Assembly: GCA_002299965.1 (NCBI GenBank)
Contig: DBOM01000027.1
Coordinates: 3,594-23,176, forward strand
Source of the DNA: Caldiserica bacterium UBA646
GTDB lineage: Bacteria; Caldisericota; Caldisericia; Caldisericales; Caldisericaceae
Length of the DNA: 19,583 nt
Direction: 5' to 3'
In this document: piece by piece, positions 1-6,515 of the stretch
How the letters are laid out: every line of letters begins with the position of its first letter
How positions within the stretch are numbered: the stretch's first letter is position 1
Position numbers and translations under genes: made by a program
The notes under the pieces: generated by a model
What the model saw: only the letters and a program-made list of their open reading frames with translations
Told to the model about the DNA's origin: nothing
The model's database searches: none

Positions 1-1389
1 TTTCCAAAAGAATCGGAAACTGCAATACGCCTTGAACTTTTTGATGATGAAATCGATTCAATTACAGAATTTGACCCTCTGACGAGAGATATTATAAAAA
101 AGTATTCTTCGTACACCTTTTTCCCAGCGTCGCAGTTTATTACAACTGCAGAACGAATTCATAAATATGCAAAGGAAATACGAAAAGAGCTTGTGCAACG
201 CGTTGAATTTTTCAAACAAAAACAAAAATTTGTAGAAGCACAAAGAATAGAAGAAAGGACAAATTACGACCTTGAAATGTTAGAAAACGTTGGTTATTGT
301 TCCGGTATAGAGAATTATTCACGATACTTTTCGGGAAGACAGCCAGGAGAAGAACCCTATACGTTGTTAAATTTCTTCCCAAAAGATTTCCTCATGATTA
401 TCGATGAATCCCATATAACACTTCCTCAAACACGAGGGATGTTCAGTGGAGACCATCAAAGGAAACTCACTCTGGTAAAATACGGGTTTAGACTTCCATC
501 TGCATTGGACAATAGGCCACTACGGTTTGATGAATTTCTTAAACATATCAACCAGTGTATTTTTGTGTCCGCAACGCCCTCCAAAAACGAGATAGATTAT
601 AGCAACCAAGTAGCTGAACAGCTTATTCGCCCAACAGGACTCGTAGATCCAGAAGTTGAGATACACCCAGCAACAAATCAGATCAATAGTCTTATAAAAG
701 AGGTACAGAAAAGAGCTAAAAAAGGAGAAAGAGTACTCGTCACAACGCTCACAAAAAAATTCGCAGAAGATTTAGCAATGTTCCTTACAGAAAAGGGAGT
801 AAAAGCAAAATACCTTCACTCTGACATAAAGACACTGGAACGAGTAAAAATTCTTAAATCACTACGTGAAGGAAGCTTTGACTGCCTTGTGGGCGTAAAC
901 TTACTGAGAGAAGGGCTTGATTTGCCTGAAGTTTCACTTGTTGCTATTTTAGATGCAGATAAAGAAGGTTTTTTAAGATCTGAAGTATCACTCATACAAA
1001 CAATGGGGCGAACAGCAAGAAATGTATCCGGAAAAGTAATTATGTATGCAGATAATATCACAGAATCAATGAAAAAAGCGATAAAAGAAACAGATAGAAG
1101 AAGAGAAAAGCAAATTGTCTACAACACAGAACATAATATTACGCCAAAAACTATAAGAAAGGCCATTTCAGACCTGATCGACCTTCCGTGGAAGAGCGAA
1201 AAAGAAATTGAAAAAATAGGCGATAAAACACTTTTATCCCTTTCGGCAGAACAGTTCAGCGCTTTGATTACAGAACTCGAAGAGGAAATGCACCTCAAGG
1301 CAGATATTTTAGAATTTGAAGAGGCTGCAAAGATAAGAGATAAAATTGGCGAGCTGACCAAATTTTATAAAAAAAGGAGGAAAAAATGA
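1..1389 (+). CDS. uvrB: UvrB, excinuclease ABC subunit B (3' part; 5' end outside window)
   Basis: This is the damage-verifying helicase-like subunit of UvrABC nucleotide excision repair, which takes DNA from UvrA and recruits UvrC. The frame is open from the first base, so about 462 residues of a protein normally near 660 are seen; the N-terminal Walker A part lies upstream. Visible in order: the RIEERTNYDLEML and CSGIENYSR region, motif II DESH (fragment residue about 135), the SALDNRPLRF segment, motif III VSATP, VLVTTLTKKFAEDL, motif V LLREGLDLPEVSL, and motif VI QTMGRTARN. A C-terminal UVR domain follows (EFEEAAKIRDKI), which contacts UvrC. A GTG at 193 could be mistaken for a start, but UvrB-like sequence continues upstream of it, so it is internal. 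The stop overlaps the next start (ATGA). The identification is very secure. Confidence 0.97.
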   Translation, partial: FPKESETAIRLELFDDEIDSITEFDPLTRDIIKKYSSYTFFPASQFITTAERIHKYAKEIRKELVQRVEFFKQKQKFVEAQRIEERTNYDLEMLENVGYCSGIENYSRYFSGRQPGEEPYTLLNFFPKDFLMIIDESHITLPQTRGMFSGDHQRKLTLVKYGFRLPSALDNRPLRFDEFLKHINQCIFVSATPSKNEIDYSNQVAEQLIRPTGLVDPEVEIHPATNQINSLIKEVQKRAKKGERVLVTTLTKKFAEDLAMFLTEKGVKAKYLHSDIKTLERVKILKSLREGSFDCLVGVNLLREGLDLPEVSLVAILDADKEGFLRSEVSLIQTMGRTARNVSGKVIMYADNITESMKKAIKETDRRREKQIVYNTEHNITPKTIRKAISDLIDLPWKSEKEIEKIGDKTLLSLSAEQFSALITELEEEMHLKADILEFEEAAKIRDKIGELTKFYKKRRKK

Positions 1390-2186
1390 AAAAAATTGGA
1401 CTTGCACTGGGAAGTGGTGGCCCGAAAGGACTTTCCCACATAGGAGTACTTAAAGTATTAGAAAAAGATGGCATTCAAATTGATATGATTGCAGGTTCGA
1501 GTATTGGCGCACTGGTGGGAAGTGTTTATACGGTGACAGGAAGCGCAAAAAAAATTGAAGAAATTGCTTTAGGCACAAAGATGAATACTGTGCTTTCTGC
1601 CCTCTTTGATCCAACACTGAAACTAGGACTAATACGAGGAAAAAAAGTAACAAGGCTGCTCCAGGAAATAATCGGAGACTATACAATTGAAAATTTGCCA
1701 AAAAAATTTATTGCCGTTTCCACTGACCTTGCCACGGGAAAGCCATTTTTCTTTGAAGAAGGTAATCTTCTTGACGCAGTCCGTGCTAGTATCTCAATAC
1801 CTTTCATGTTCCAGCCAATAAGAATAGGAAATACACTACTTGCCGATGGAGGGCTTTCTCTACAAGTACCAGTAGAGCCACTTAAGAAATGTGGAGCAGA
1901 TATTATCATTGCAGTAAATTTATTAGAAGACTTTTTCAAACCACGAAAATTTACTGGAAAATTCGTAAACACTCCTAGAGAACTCTATGAAGTTGCATCA
2001 AATTCAATCAATATCTTACAACATAACCTTGCAAGAGAAAATTGTAAAAACGCAGACATCATTGTTGCTCCTGATGTAAAAGACATAAAATGGGACAGCT
2101 TTTGGAAACCACAAAAAGCTATCCGTAGGGGAGAAAAGGCAATGAAAGAAAAACTGCCAGAGCTTCTTAAAATTCTTGAGGAATAA
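1386..2186 (+). CDS. patatin-like phospholipase (RssA/YchK-like)
   Basis: A 266-residue patatin-like serine acyl hydrolase, expected to be cytosolic or membrane-associated and to act on lipid acyl esters. The Ser-Asp dyad family signatures are all present: a glycine-rich oxyanion loop GSGGPKG (9-15), the nucleophile elbow GSSIG with Ser39, and the DGG motif with the catalytic Asp154. The length fits the small bacterial RssA/YchK-type proteins, and no signal peptide is visible. The start is well supported: AGGAGG at 1375-1380 lies five bases before the ATG, and that ATG overlaps the uvrB stop by four bases, so the two are probably translationally coupled. A hairpin terminator follows immediately. 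The true substrate cannot be told from sequence, and I see no functional reason for the link with uvrB beyond co-transcription. Confidence 0.93.
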   Translation: MKKIGLALGSGGPKGLSHIGVLKVLEKDGIQIDMIAGSSIGALVGSVYTVTGSAKKIEEIALGTKMNTVLSALFDPTLKLGLIRGKKVTRLLQEIIGDYTIENLPKKFIAVSTDLATGKPFFFEEGNLLDAVRASISIPFMFQPIRIGNTLLADGGLSLQVPVEPLKKCGADIIIAVNLLEDFFKPRKFTGKFVNTPRELYEVASNSINILQHNLARENCKNADIIVAPDVKDIKWDSFWKPQKAIRRGEKAMKEKLPELLKILEE

Positions 2187-2187
2187 A

Positions 2188-2207
2188 AAAGCCCCTTACG
2201 GGGCTTT
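2188..2207. terminator. bidirectional intrinsic terminator between converging genes
   Basis: A perfect hairpin, GCCCC-ttac-GGGGC, is flanked by AAA and TTT, giving an eight-pair stem with a four-base loop. It lies directly after the phospholipase stop and directly after the converging aminotransferase stop. Read on the minus strand the stem is followed by six T residues, and on the plus strand by TTTATG and then a later T run. It therefore probably ends both transcripts and is stronger for the minus strand. It is the only clear GC-rich terminator I found in the window. Confidence 0.85.
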
Positions 2208-2210
2208 ATG

Positions 2211-3422
2211 TTAATGTATTTTTTTCTTTAGCAAAATACCCAGCCGCTTTATCCCTTCATCAATTTGTTCCGGGGTTGGAAGAGAAAAGTTAAGTCTCAT
2301 ATGGTGTTTATCTTCTCCGCGGGGATAGAAGGCACTACCTATGACGTAAGCAACTTTTTCCTCAATTGCTTCCTTAAACATCTCGGTTGTATCGACATAA
2401 TCCGGCAGAGTAACCCAAATAAACATGCCGCCTTCCGGTTTTGTCCATTCTGCTTCCTTTGGAAAGTACTTTTCAATTGCTTGAAGCATTAAGTCTTTTT
2501 TCTTTTTATATGTTTGCCGCACAAGTTCGAGATACTGTTGCAAATGTCCCTGCCTAATAAATTCATAAGCAATATACTGAGTAGAAGAAGGAGAACAAAG
2601 GTCTGAGCCCTGTTTTGCAATCACAAATTTGTTAATAGCCTCTTTGTCTGCAATCATCCAGCCGAGTCGCAATCCGGGAGCAAGGATTTTGGAAAAAGTT
2701 CTTAGTGCAATGACATTACCAATATTATCCATCTCCACAAGAGAAGGAATTTTTTCTCCTTCGAAGCGAATTTCTCCATACGGATCGTCTTCTATAATAG
2801 GGACATCATACTGATGACTCAATTCCAATATCTTTTTCCTTCGTTCAAAGCTAAGCGTAACACCTGACGGATTTTGAAAATTAGGAATAAGATACATAAA
2901 TTTTACATTTACCCCATTTTCTTTAGCTTCCCTGAGTTTTCCCTCTAAAATGTCTGTTTTTATACCATCATTATCAAGTGGTACTGTAATAAAATCTGCT
3001 TCATAAGCACGAAAAGCTTGCAAACCACCTACATAAGATGGGGCTTCAACAATAATTGCATCTCCCGGATCAATAAATACTTTGCCTGCAAGATCCAATC
3101 CTTGCTGGGACGCAGTAGTTACAATAAGATTCTCTTTTGCAAGGTTCTGTATTCCCTCCTCTATACCAATGTTAACAAGCGCCTCTCTTAAAGCCGGGAT
3201 TCCTTCGGTTGCACCATACTGAAGTGCTTTGTTGCCATGGTTAAGAAAAATATCTCTAGAAATCTCTGCAAGAACTTTTTTAGGAAATAGAGTTGGATCA
3301 GGCATACCTCCAGCAAGTGAAATAATTTCTGGATTGTCTACAAGTTTTAATAATTCTCTGATTGCTGAGGCTTTCATTGCTTTGCTTCTAACAGAAAACT
3401 TTTTGCCCCATTCTAAGACCAT
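2211..3422 (-). CDS. PLP-dependent class I/II aminotransferase (LysN / 2-aminoadipate type)
   Basis: A 403-residue fold-type I aminotransferase, predicted to be cytosolic and to exchange amino groups between an amino acid and a 2-oxo acid. The N-terminal SLAGGMPDPTLFP (35-47) and QYGATEGIPALREAL are typical of the LysN / alpha-aminoadipate / broad-range aromatic and branched-chain aminotransferase subgroup. Other landmarks are the PNFQNPSG loop (Asn184), EDDPYGEIRF (211-220, with Asp212 and Tyr215 near the cofactor), TFSKILAPGLRLGW with Lys245 as the Schiff-base lysine, and the carboxylate-binding Arg376 in MRLNFS. There is no N-terminal GntR domain, so it is not a MocR regulator. AAGGAGGT precedes the ATG with good spacing. 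The gene appears monocistronic, with its own promoter and the shared terminator. Substrate specificity (lysine, leucine or aromatic) is not resolved by the sequence. Confidence 0.93.
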   Translation of the reverse strand: MVLEWGKKFSVRSKAMKASAIRELLKLVDNPEIISLAGGMPDPTLFPKKVLAEISRDIFLNHGNKALQYGATEGIPALREALVNIGIEEGIQNLAKENLIVTTASQQGLDLAGKVFIDPGDAIIVEAPSYVGGLQAFRAYEADFITVPLDNDGIKTDILEGKLREAKENGVNVKFMYLIPNFQNPSGVTLSFERRKKILELSHQYDVPIIEDDPYGEIRFEGEKIPSLVEMDNIGNVIALRTFSKILAPGLRLGWMIADKEAINKFVIAKQGSDLCSPSSTQYIAYEFIRQGHLQQYLELVRQTYKKKKDLMLQAIEKYFPKEAEWTKPEGGMFIWVTLPDYVDTTEMFKEAIEEKVAYVIGSAFYPRGEDKHHMRLNFSLPTPEQIDEGIKRLGILLKKKIH

Positions 3423-3464
3423 CCTTACCTCCTTTGGCTATTTTTATTTTAGTGATTCCTTTTA

Positions 3465-3493
3465 ATTATATCTACAAACTACAAATAGTTTAA
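3465..3493 (-). promoter_or_regulatory. predicted promoter of the aminotransferase gene
   Basis: On the minus strand a perfect -10 hexamer TATAAT (plus positions 3465-3470) lies 17 bases from a poor -35, TTAAAC (3488-3493). It would start transcription near 3458, some 35 bases before the start codon and upstream of its strong ribosome site. It lies in the 103-base gap after the DUF503 gene, where I see no convincing terminator. Confidence 0.4.
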
Positions 3494-3525
3494 ACAATCA
3501 AAATGCCCTTACAAAAATAACGATG

Positions 3526-3807
3526 CTACAACACTTCAGTTGTATAGTTTTCAATATTTAACCGACAATCTTTCTTTATAAATTCAACAACCTTTGATAG
3601 TGTGCTGTATAAATGCGCCTTCTCCGTATTCACAGTAACAACAGCAATAACAGATTTTCGGTACGAATTCTGCTGTCCAATCTCTACCATTGAGATATTG
3701 AAATTTTTCCTGAGATGTGAAAAAAGGCTTAAACATACCTGCCGTTTCTCTTTTAAAGAAAACGTACCAGGTATACCAAGCCAAATTACACAAATCCCTA
3801 TTTGCAT
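3526..3807 (-). CDS. DUF503 / YlxP-like small conserved protein
   Basis: A 93-residue protein matching the DUF503 (YlxP-like) family by overall pattern. It has an N-terminal beta strand MQIGICVIWLGIPG, the family-typical SLKEKRQVCLSL segment (17-28), then the NISMVEIGQQN and IAVVTVN strands and an acidic C-terminal strand. The function of the family is unsettled; members are often found near translation and ribosome-maturation genes in other bacteria. Here it follows the ABC ATPase gene by only nine bases, and no Shine-Dalgarno-like sequence precedes its ATG, so translation probably depends on coupling to the upstream gene. A longer alternative frame starting at 3820 has no family resemblance and is a shadow. 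Identification is good; role is unknown. Confidence 0.85.
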   Translation of the reverse strand: MQIGICVIWLGIPGTFSLKEKRQVCLSLFSHLRKNFNISMVEIGQQNSYRKSVIAVVTVNTEKAHLYSTLSKVVEFIKKDCRLNIENYTTEVL

Positions 3808-3816
3808 CCGACTGTA

Positions 3817-4935
3817 TCAAATAACAGCTTTCGAACTTTCTTCATCAAAAAGATGGATATGGAAAGGATCAATATAAAGCAACACAGTATCTCCCATTGC
3901 ATAATCATGATCAGAGCTTGCCCTGGCAACAAATTTTACATTGTCATCACCAAGTCTAAAATGAATGAATGTTTCAGAGCCCATGAGCTCTACAAAATCA
4001 ATCAGTACCTTAAACGGCTGCATTGCCATTTTTTCATCCTTTTTAACTTCAACCTCACTGAATAAATCCTTGGGCCTGATACCCATTATCATATTTTTAC
4101 CAATGTAACCTTTTTTTGCAAGAATATCTCGATGTGCATCGACAATTTTTAATTCAAACCCTTCTGAAACTGCATACATATTTTTGTTTTTTTCTACAAT
4201 TTTAACATTAACAAAATTCATTGGTGGAGTCCCGACAAAACTTGCAACAAACCTATTCACTGGATTATCAAATACTTCCTTTGGTCTTCCTTCTTGTTGC
4301 ACTTCGCCTTCGTTCATAACAACTACTCTGTCGCCAAGTGTCATTGCTTCCACCTGATCATGAGTGACATAAACAGTAGTAACTCCCAGTCTTTTATGTA
4401 ACTTTATAAGTTCGCCTCTCGTCTGTACACGAAGTTTTGCATCAAGATTCGATAAAGGTTCATCCATAAGATACACCTTCGGATTTCTTACTACTGCCCT
4501 TGCGAGTGCAACTCTTTGTTTTTGTCCACCTGAAAGTTCCTTCGGTTTTCTTTGAAGAAGTTCTCCGATACCTAACATCTCAGCAGCTTTTTTTACCCCT
4601 TGATTTATTTCCTCTTTTGGTAATTTTCTTAACCTTAGTCCAAAAGAAATATTTTGATACACATTCATATGAGGATATAACGCATAGTTCTGAAAAACCA
4701 TTGCAATATCTCTATCTTTCGGCGGTATATTATTCACAAGCTTATCCCCTATATAAATTTCTCCTTCAGTCGGCTCCTCCAGGCCAGCAATAAGTCTAAG
4801 TGTAGTGGTTTTACCACATCCAGATGGTCCTAAAAGGACGAGAAATTCTCCATCGTTAATTTCGAGACTTTCGTTTCTTACCGCAACAACGTTACCAAAT
4901 TTTTTTGTCACACCTTTGAGCATTACTTTGGCCAT
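3817..4935 (-). CDS. ABC sugar-importer ATPase (UgpC/MalK/MsmX family)
   Basis: A 372-residue cytoplasmic ATPase of the carbohydrate importer type 1 class, which would power uptake of sugars, oligosaccharides or glycerol-phosphate through separate permeases. Landmarks: Walker A GPSGCGKTT (36-44), Q-loop Gln82, signature LSGGQ (134-138), Walker B VYLMDEP (154-160), D-loop NLDAKL, and H-loop His192 in VTHDQVEAM. The C-terminal part from about residue 240 has the features of the regulatory TOBE/OB region (PPMNFVNVKI, MGIRPKDLF, LMGSETFIHF). AAAGGAG stands before the ATG. No permease or binding-protein gene is in the window, so it may be a shared ATPase like MsmX that serves several importers. 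It is transcribed divergently from the alpha-glucan cluster, which fits a role in glucan or oligosaccharide uptake, though that is inference. Confidence 0.93.
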   Translation of the reverse strand: MAKVMLKGVTKKFGNVVAVRNESLEINDGEFLVLLGPSGCGKTTTLRLIAGLEEPTEGEIYIGDKLVNNIPPKDRDIAMVFQNYALYPHMNVYQNISFGLRLRKLPKEEINQGVKKAAEMLGIGELLQRKPKELSGGQKQRVALARAVVRNPKVYLMDEPLSNLDAKLRVQTRGELIKLHKRLGVTTVYVTHDQVEAMTLGDRVVVMNEGEVQQEGRPKEVFDNPVNRFVASFVGTPPMNFVNVKIVEKNKNMYAVSEGFELKIVDAHRDILAKKGYIGKNMIMGIRPKDLFSEVEVKKDEKMAMQPFKVLIDFVELMGSETFIHFRLGDDNVKFVARASSDHDYAMGDTVLLYIDPFHIHLFDEESSKAVI

Positions 4936-4978
4936 ATTTTTCTCCTTTACTAATTTTTAATCTAACGTAATGATTTTG

Positions 4979-5008
4979 TTTAAAGTATATCTTCGTATAA
5001 AATATAGT
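4979..5008 (+). promoter_or_regulatory. possible promoter of the alpha-glucan cluster
   Basis: On the plus strand a -10-like TATAGT (5003-5008) lies 18 bases after a -35-like TTTAAA (4979-4984). The match is only moderate. It occupies the same bases as the better minus-strand promoter, and the 104-base divergent gap (4936-5039) offers no clearly better candidate for the long downstream run. Transcription would start near 5015, before the AAAGGAG site at about 5027. Confidence 0.3.
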
Positions 5009-5011
5009 CAA
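4984..5011 (-). promoter_or_regulatory. predicted promoter of the ABC ATPase / DUF503 unit
   Basis: On the minus strand TTGACT (plus 5006-5011) and TATACT (4984-4989) are separated by 16 bases, a good sigma-70-type match. The start would fall near 4977, about 40 bases before the ATPase start codon and its AAAGGAG site. Confidence 0.6.
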
Positions 5012-5039
5012 GATTAAGCCAGCTAAAAGGAGAAACTGG

Positions 5040-6515
5040 ATGTATAAAGAAAATAAAATTATGTTGTGGTTACACATGCACCAGCCAGATTATTTAAACC
5101 CTCTCAGCAATGAACAAATCTTGCCGTGGACAAGAAGACATATGCTTAATAGTTATTATAAAATTCCAAAACTGTTATTGTCATCGTCTGCAAAGATTAA
5201 TATCAATTTTTCTGGAATACTGTTAAAACAAATTGTCTCCTACGCAGAAGGAGAATTAGAAGATACCTGGGAAATATTGGAAAAAAAAGATGCAGATTCT
5301 CTTACTGAAAGCGAAAAAGAATTTATAATAAGAAACTTCCTTAACCCTATGGCCAATTTTAACTCAAATAGATTTACTGAACTAATTAACAAGAAAAAAA
5401 ACAGAGAGAAATTTAGCACACAAGATATGCGAGACGCTCAAATGCTTTATGCTATATCAGCATTTTCTCCTGATACTACCGAAGTTAAAGATTTGATAAA
5501 TAAAAAAGAAAATTATTCAGAAAAAGATAAGATAGAAGAAAAAAAGATAGAGAGAAAGCTATTCAAATCAATCATTCCGATGTACAAAGAACTTTTTGAC
5601 AGAAAACAGATAGAACTCACAATATCTCCAATGCAACATCCCATTTTGCCTCTTCTTATAGATTCGTCCATTGCATGCAGAAGTAAGCGAGAAACAATTC
5701 TACCCCTGGCTCAATTTACCCACTTAGACGATGCGATAAAACAGATAGAAGATGCCATTTCATTGTTCAGCAAAACTTTTGGTAAAATTCCACAAGGCAT
5801 GTGGCCATCTGAAGGAAGTATTTCAAACGAGGCAATAGATATTATAAAGCAGAAAGGAATTAAATGGATTGGAACAGATGAAAGTGTATTAATAAAAACC
5901 AATCCTTATGTAAAAAAGGAAGACATATCCATTCCCAGAAATGTAAGAGATTTAAAAACATTTTTTCGAAATCATTCCCTCTCAGACAAAATAGGATTTG
6001 TATACAATAAAATGAATGCAATAGATGCGGTAAAAGACTTGCTTCAAGCAGTAAAATCATCAAGAAACGGAGAAATAATTATATTAGATGGAGAAAATCC
6101 ATGGGACTTCTACCCCGAATATGGAGTACCATTTCTTACCGAGTTATTCAGTGCATCAAATCAAAGAAACAGCGCATTAGGCCATGAAATAGAAGCCGCA
6201 GACAGTATTGAGTCCATACACCCTGGCTCCTGGATAAACGGTTATTTTGATACATGGATAGGCGATGAAGAATCAAATAGGGCATGGACATACCTCACTG
6301 ATGCAAGAAAAACAACGGGAAGTGTACAGGAATCTCTTAATCAAATCTATATTGCAGAAGGAAGTGATTGGTTTTGGTGGTACAGTAATTTTCACAAAAA
6401 TGAAGTAGACTTTACCTTTGACACGCTATTTCGAGCTCACCTTATTGCTGCCTACCAAAAAGCAGAAATAAAAATACCTTCATATCTATTCCAGCCCATT
6501 AAGGAGGCAAAATGA
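5040..6515 (+). CDS. GH57 family glycoside hydrolase (alpha-amylase / amylopullulanase-like)
   Basis: A 491-residue retaining alpha-glucan hydrolase or transferase of family GH57, predicted to be cytosolic because no signal peptide is present. Family motifs: HMHQPD near the N terminus (HQP 14-16), SPMQHPILPLL (motif 2, 196-206), GMWPSEGS (253-260) with Glu258 as the likely nucleophile, and IILDGENPW with Asp350 as the likely acid/base. SWINGYFDTWIGDEESNRAW and AEGSDWFWWY follow, both typical of the bacterial amylase/amylopullulanase-like branch. A lysine/glutamate-rich insertion at about 150-175 is probably a surface helix. The start is supported by AAAGGAG seven bases upstream. It is the first gene of the plus-strand run and overlaps the next GH57 gene by four bases. 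Cleavage specificity (alpha-1,4 or alpha-1,6) cannot be decided from sequence. Confidence 0.88.
   Translation: MYKENKIMLWLHMHQPDYLNPLSNEQILPWTRRHMLNSYYKIPKLLLSSSAKININFSGILLKQIVSYAEGELEDTWEILEKKDADSLTESEKEFIIRNFLNPMANFNSNRFTELINKKKNREKFSTQDMRDAQMLYAISAFSPDTTEVKDLINKKENYSEKDKIEEKKIERKLFKSIIPMYKELFDRKQIELTISPMQHPILPLLIDSSIACRSKRETILPLAQFTHLDDAIKQIEDAISLFSKTFGKIPQGMWPSEGSISNEAIDIIKQKGIKWIGTDESVLIKTNPYVKKEDISIPRNVRDLKTFFRNHSLSDKIGFVYNKMNAIDAVKDLLQAVKSSRNGEIIILDGENPWDFYPEYGVPFLTELFSASNQRNSALGHEIEAADSIESIHPGSWINGYFDTWIGDEESNRAWTYLTDARKTTGSVQESLNQIYIAEGSDWFWWYSNFHKNEVDFTFDTLFRAHLIAAYQKAEIKIPSYLFQPIKEAK

Noticed and set aside
193..1389. A GTG start at 193 for a 398-residue protein
   Set aside because: Recognisable UvrB sequence continues in the same open frame back to base 1, so the gene simply enters from outside the window.
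3584..3820. Alternative 78-residue frame overlapping the DUF503 gene
   Set aside because: It has no family resemblance and a cysteine-rich, unnatural composition. The overlapping frame matches DUF503 throughout.
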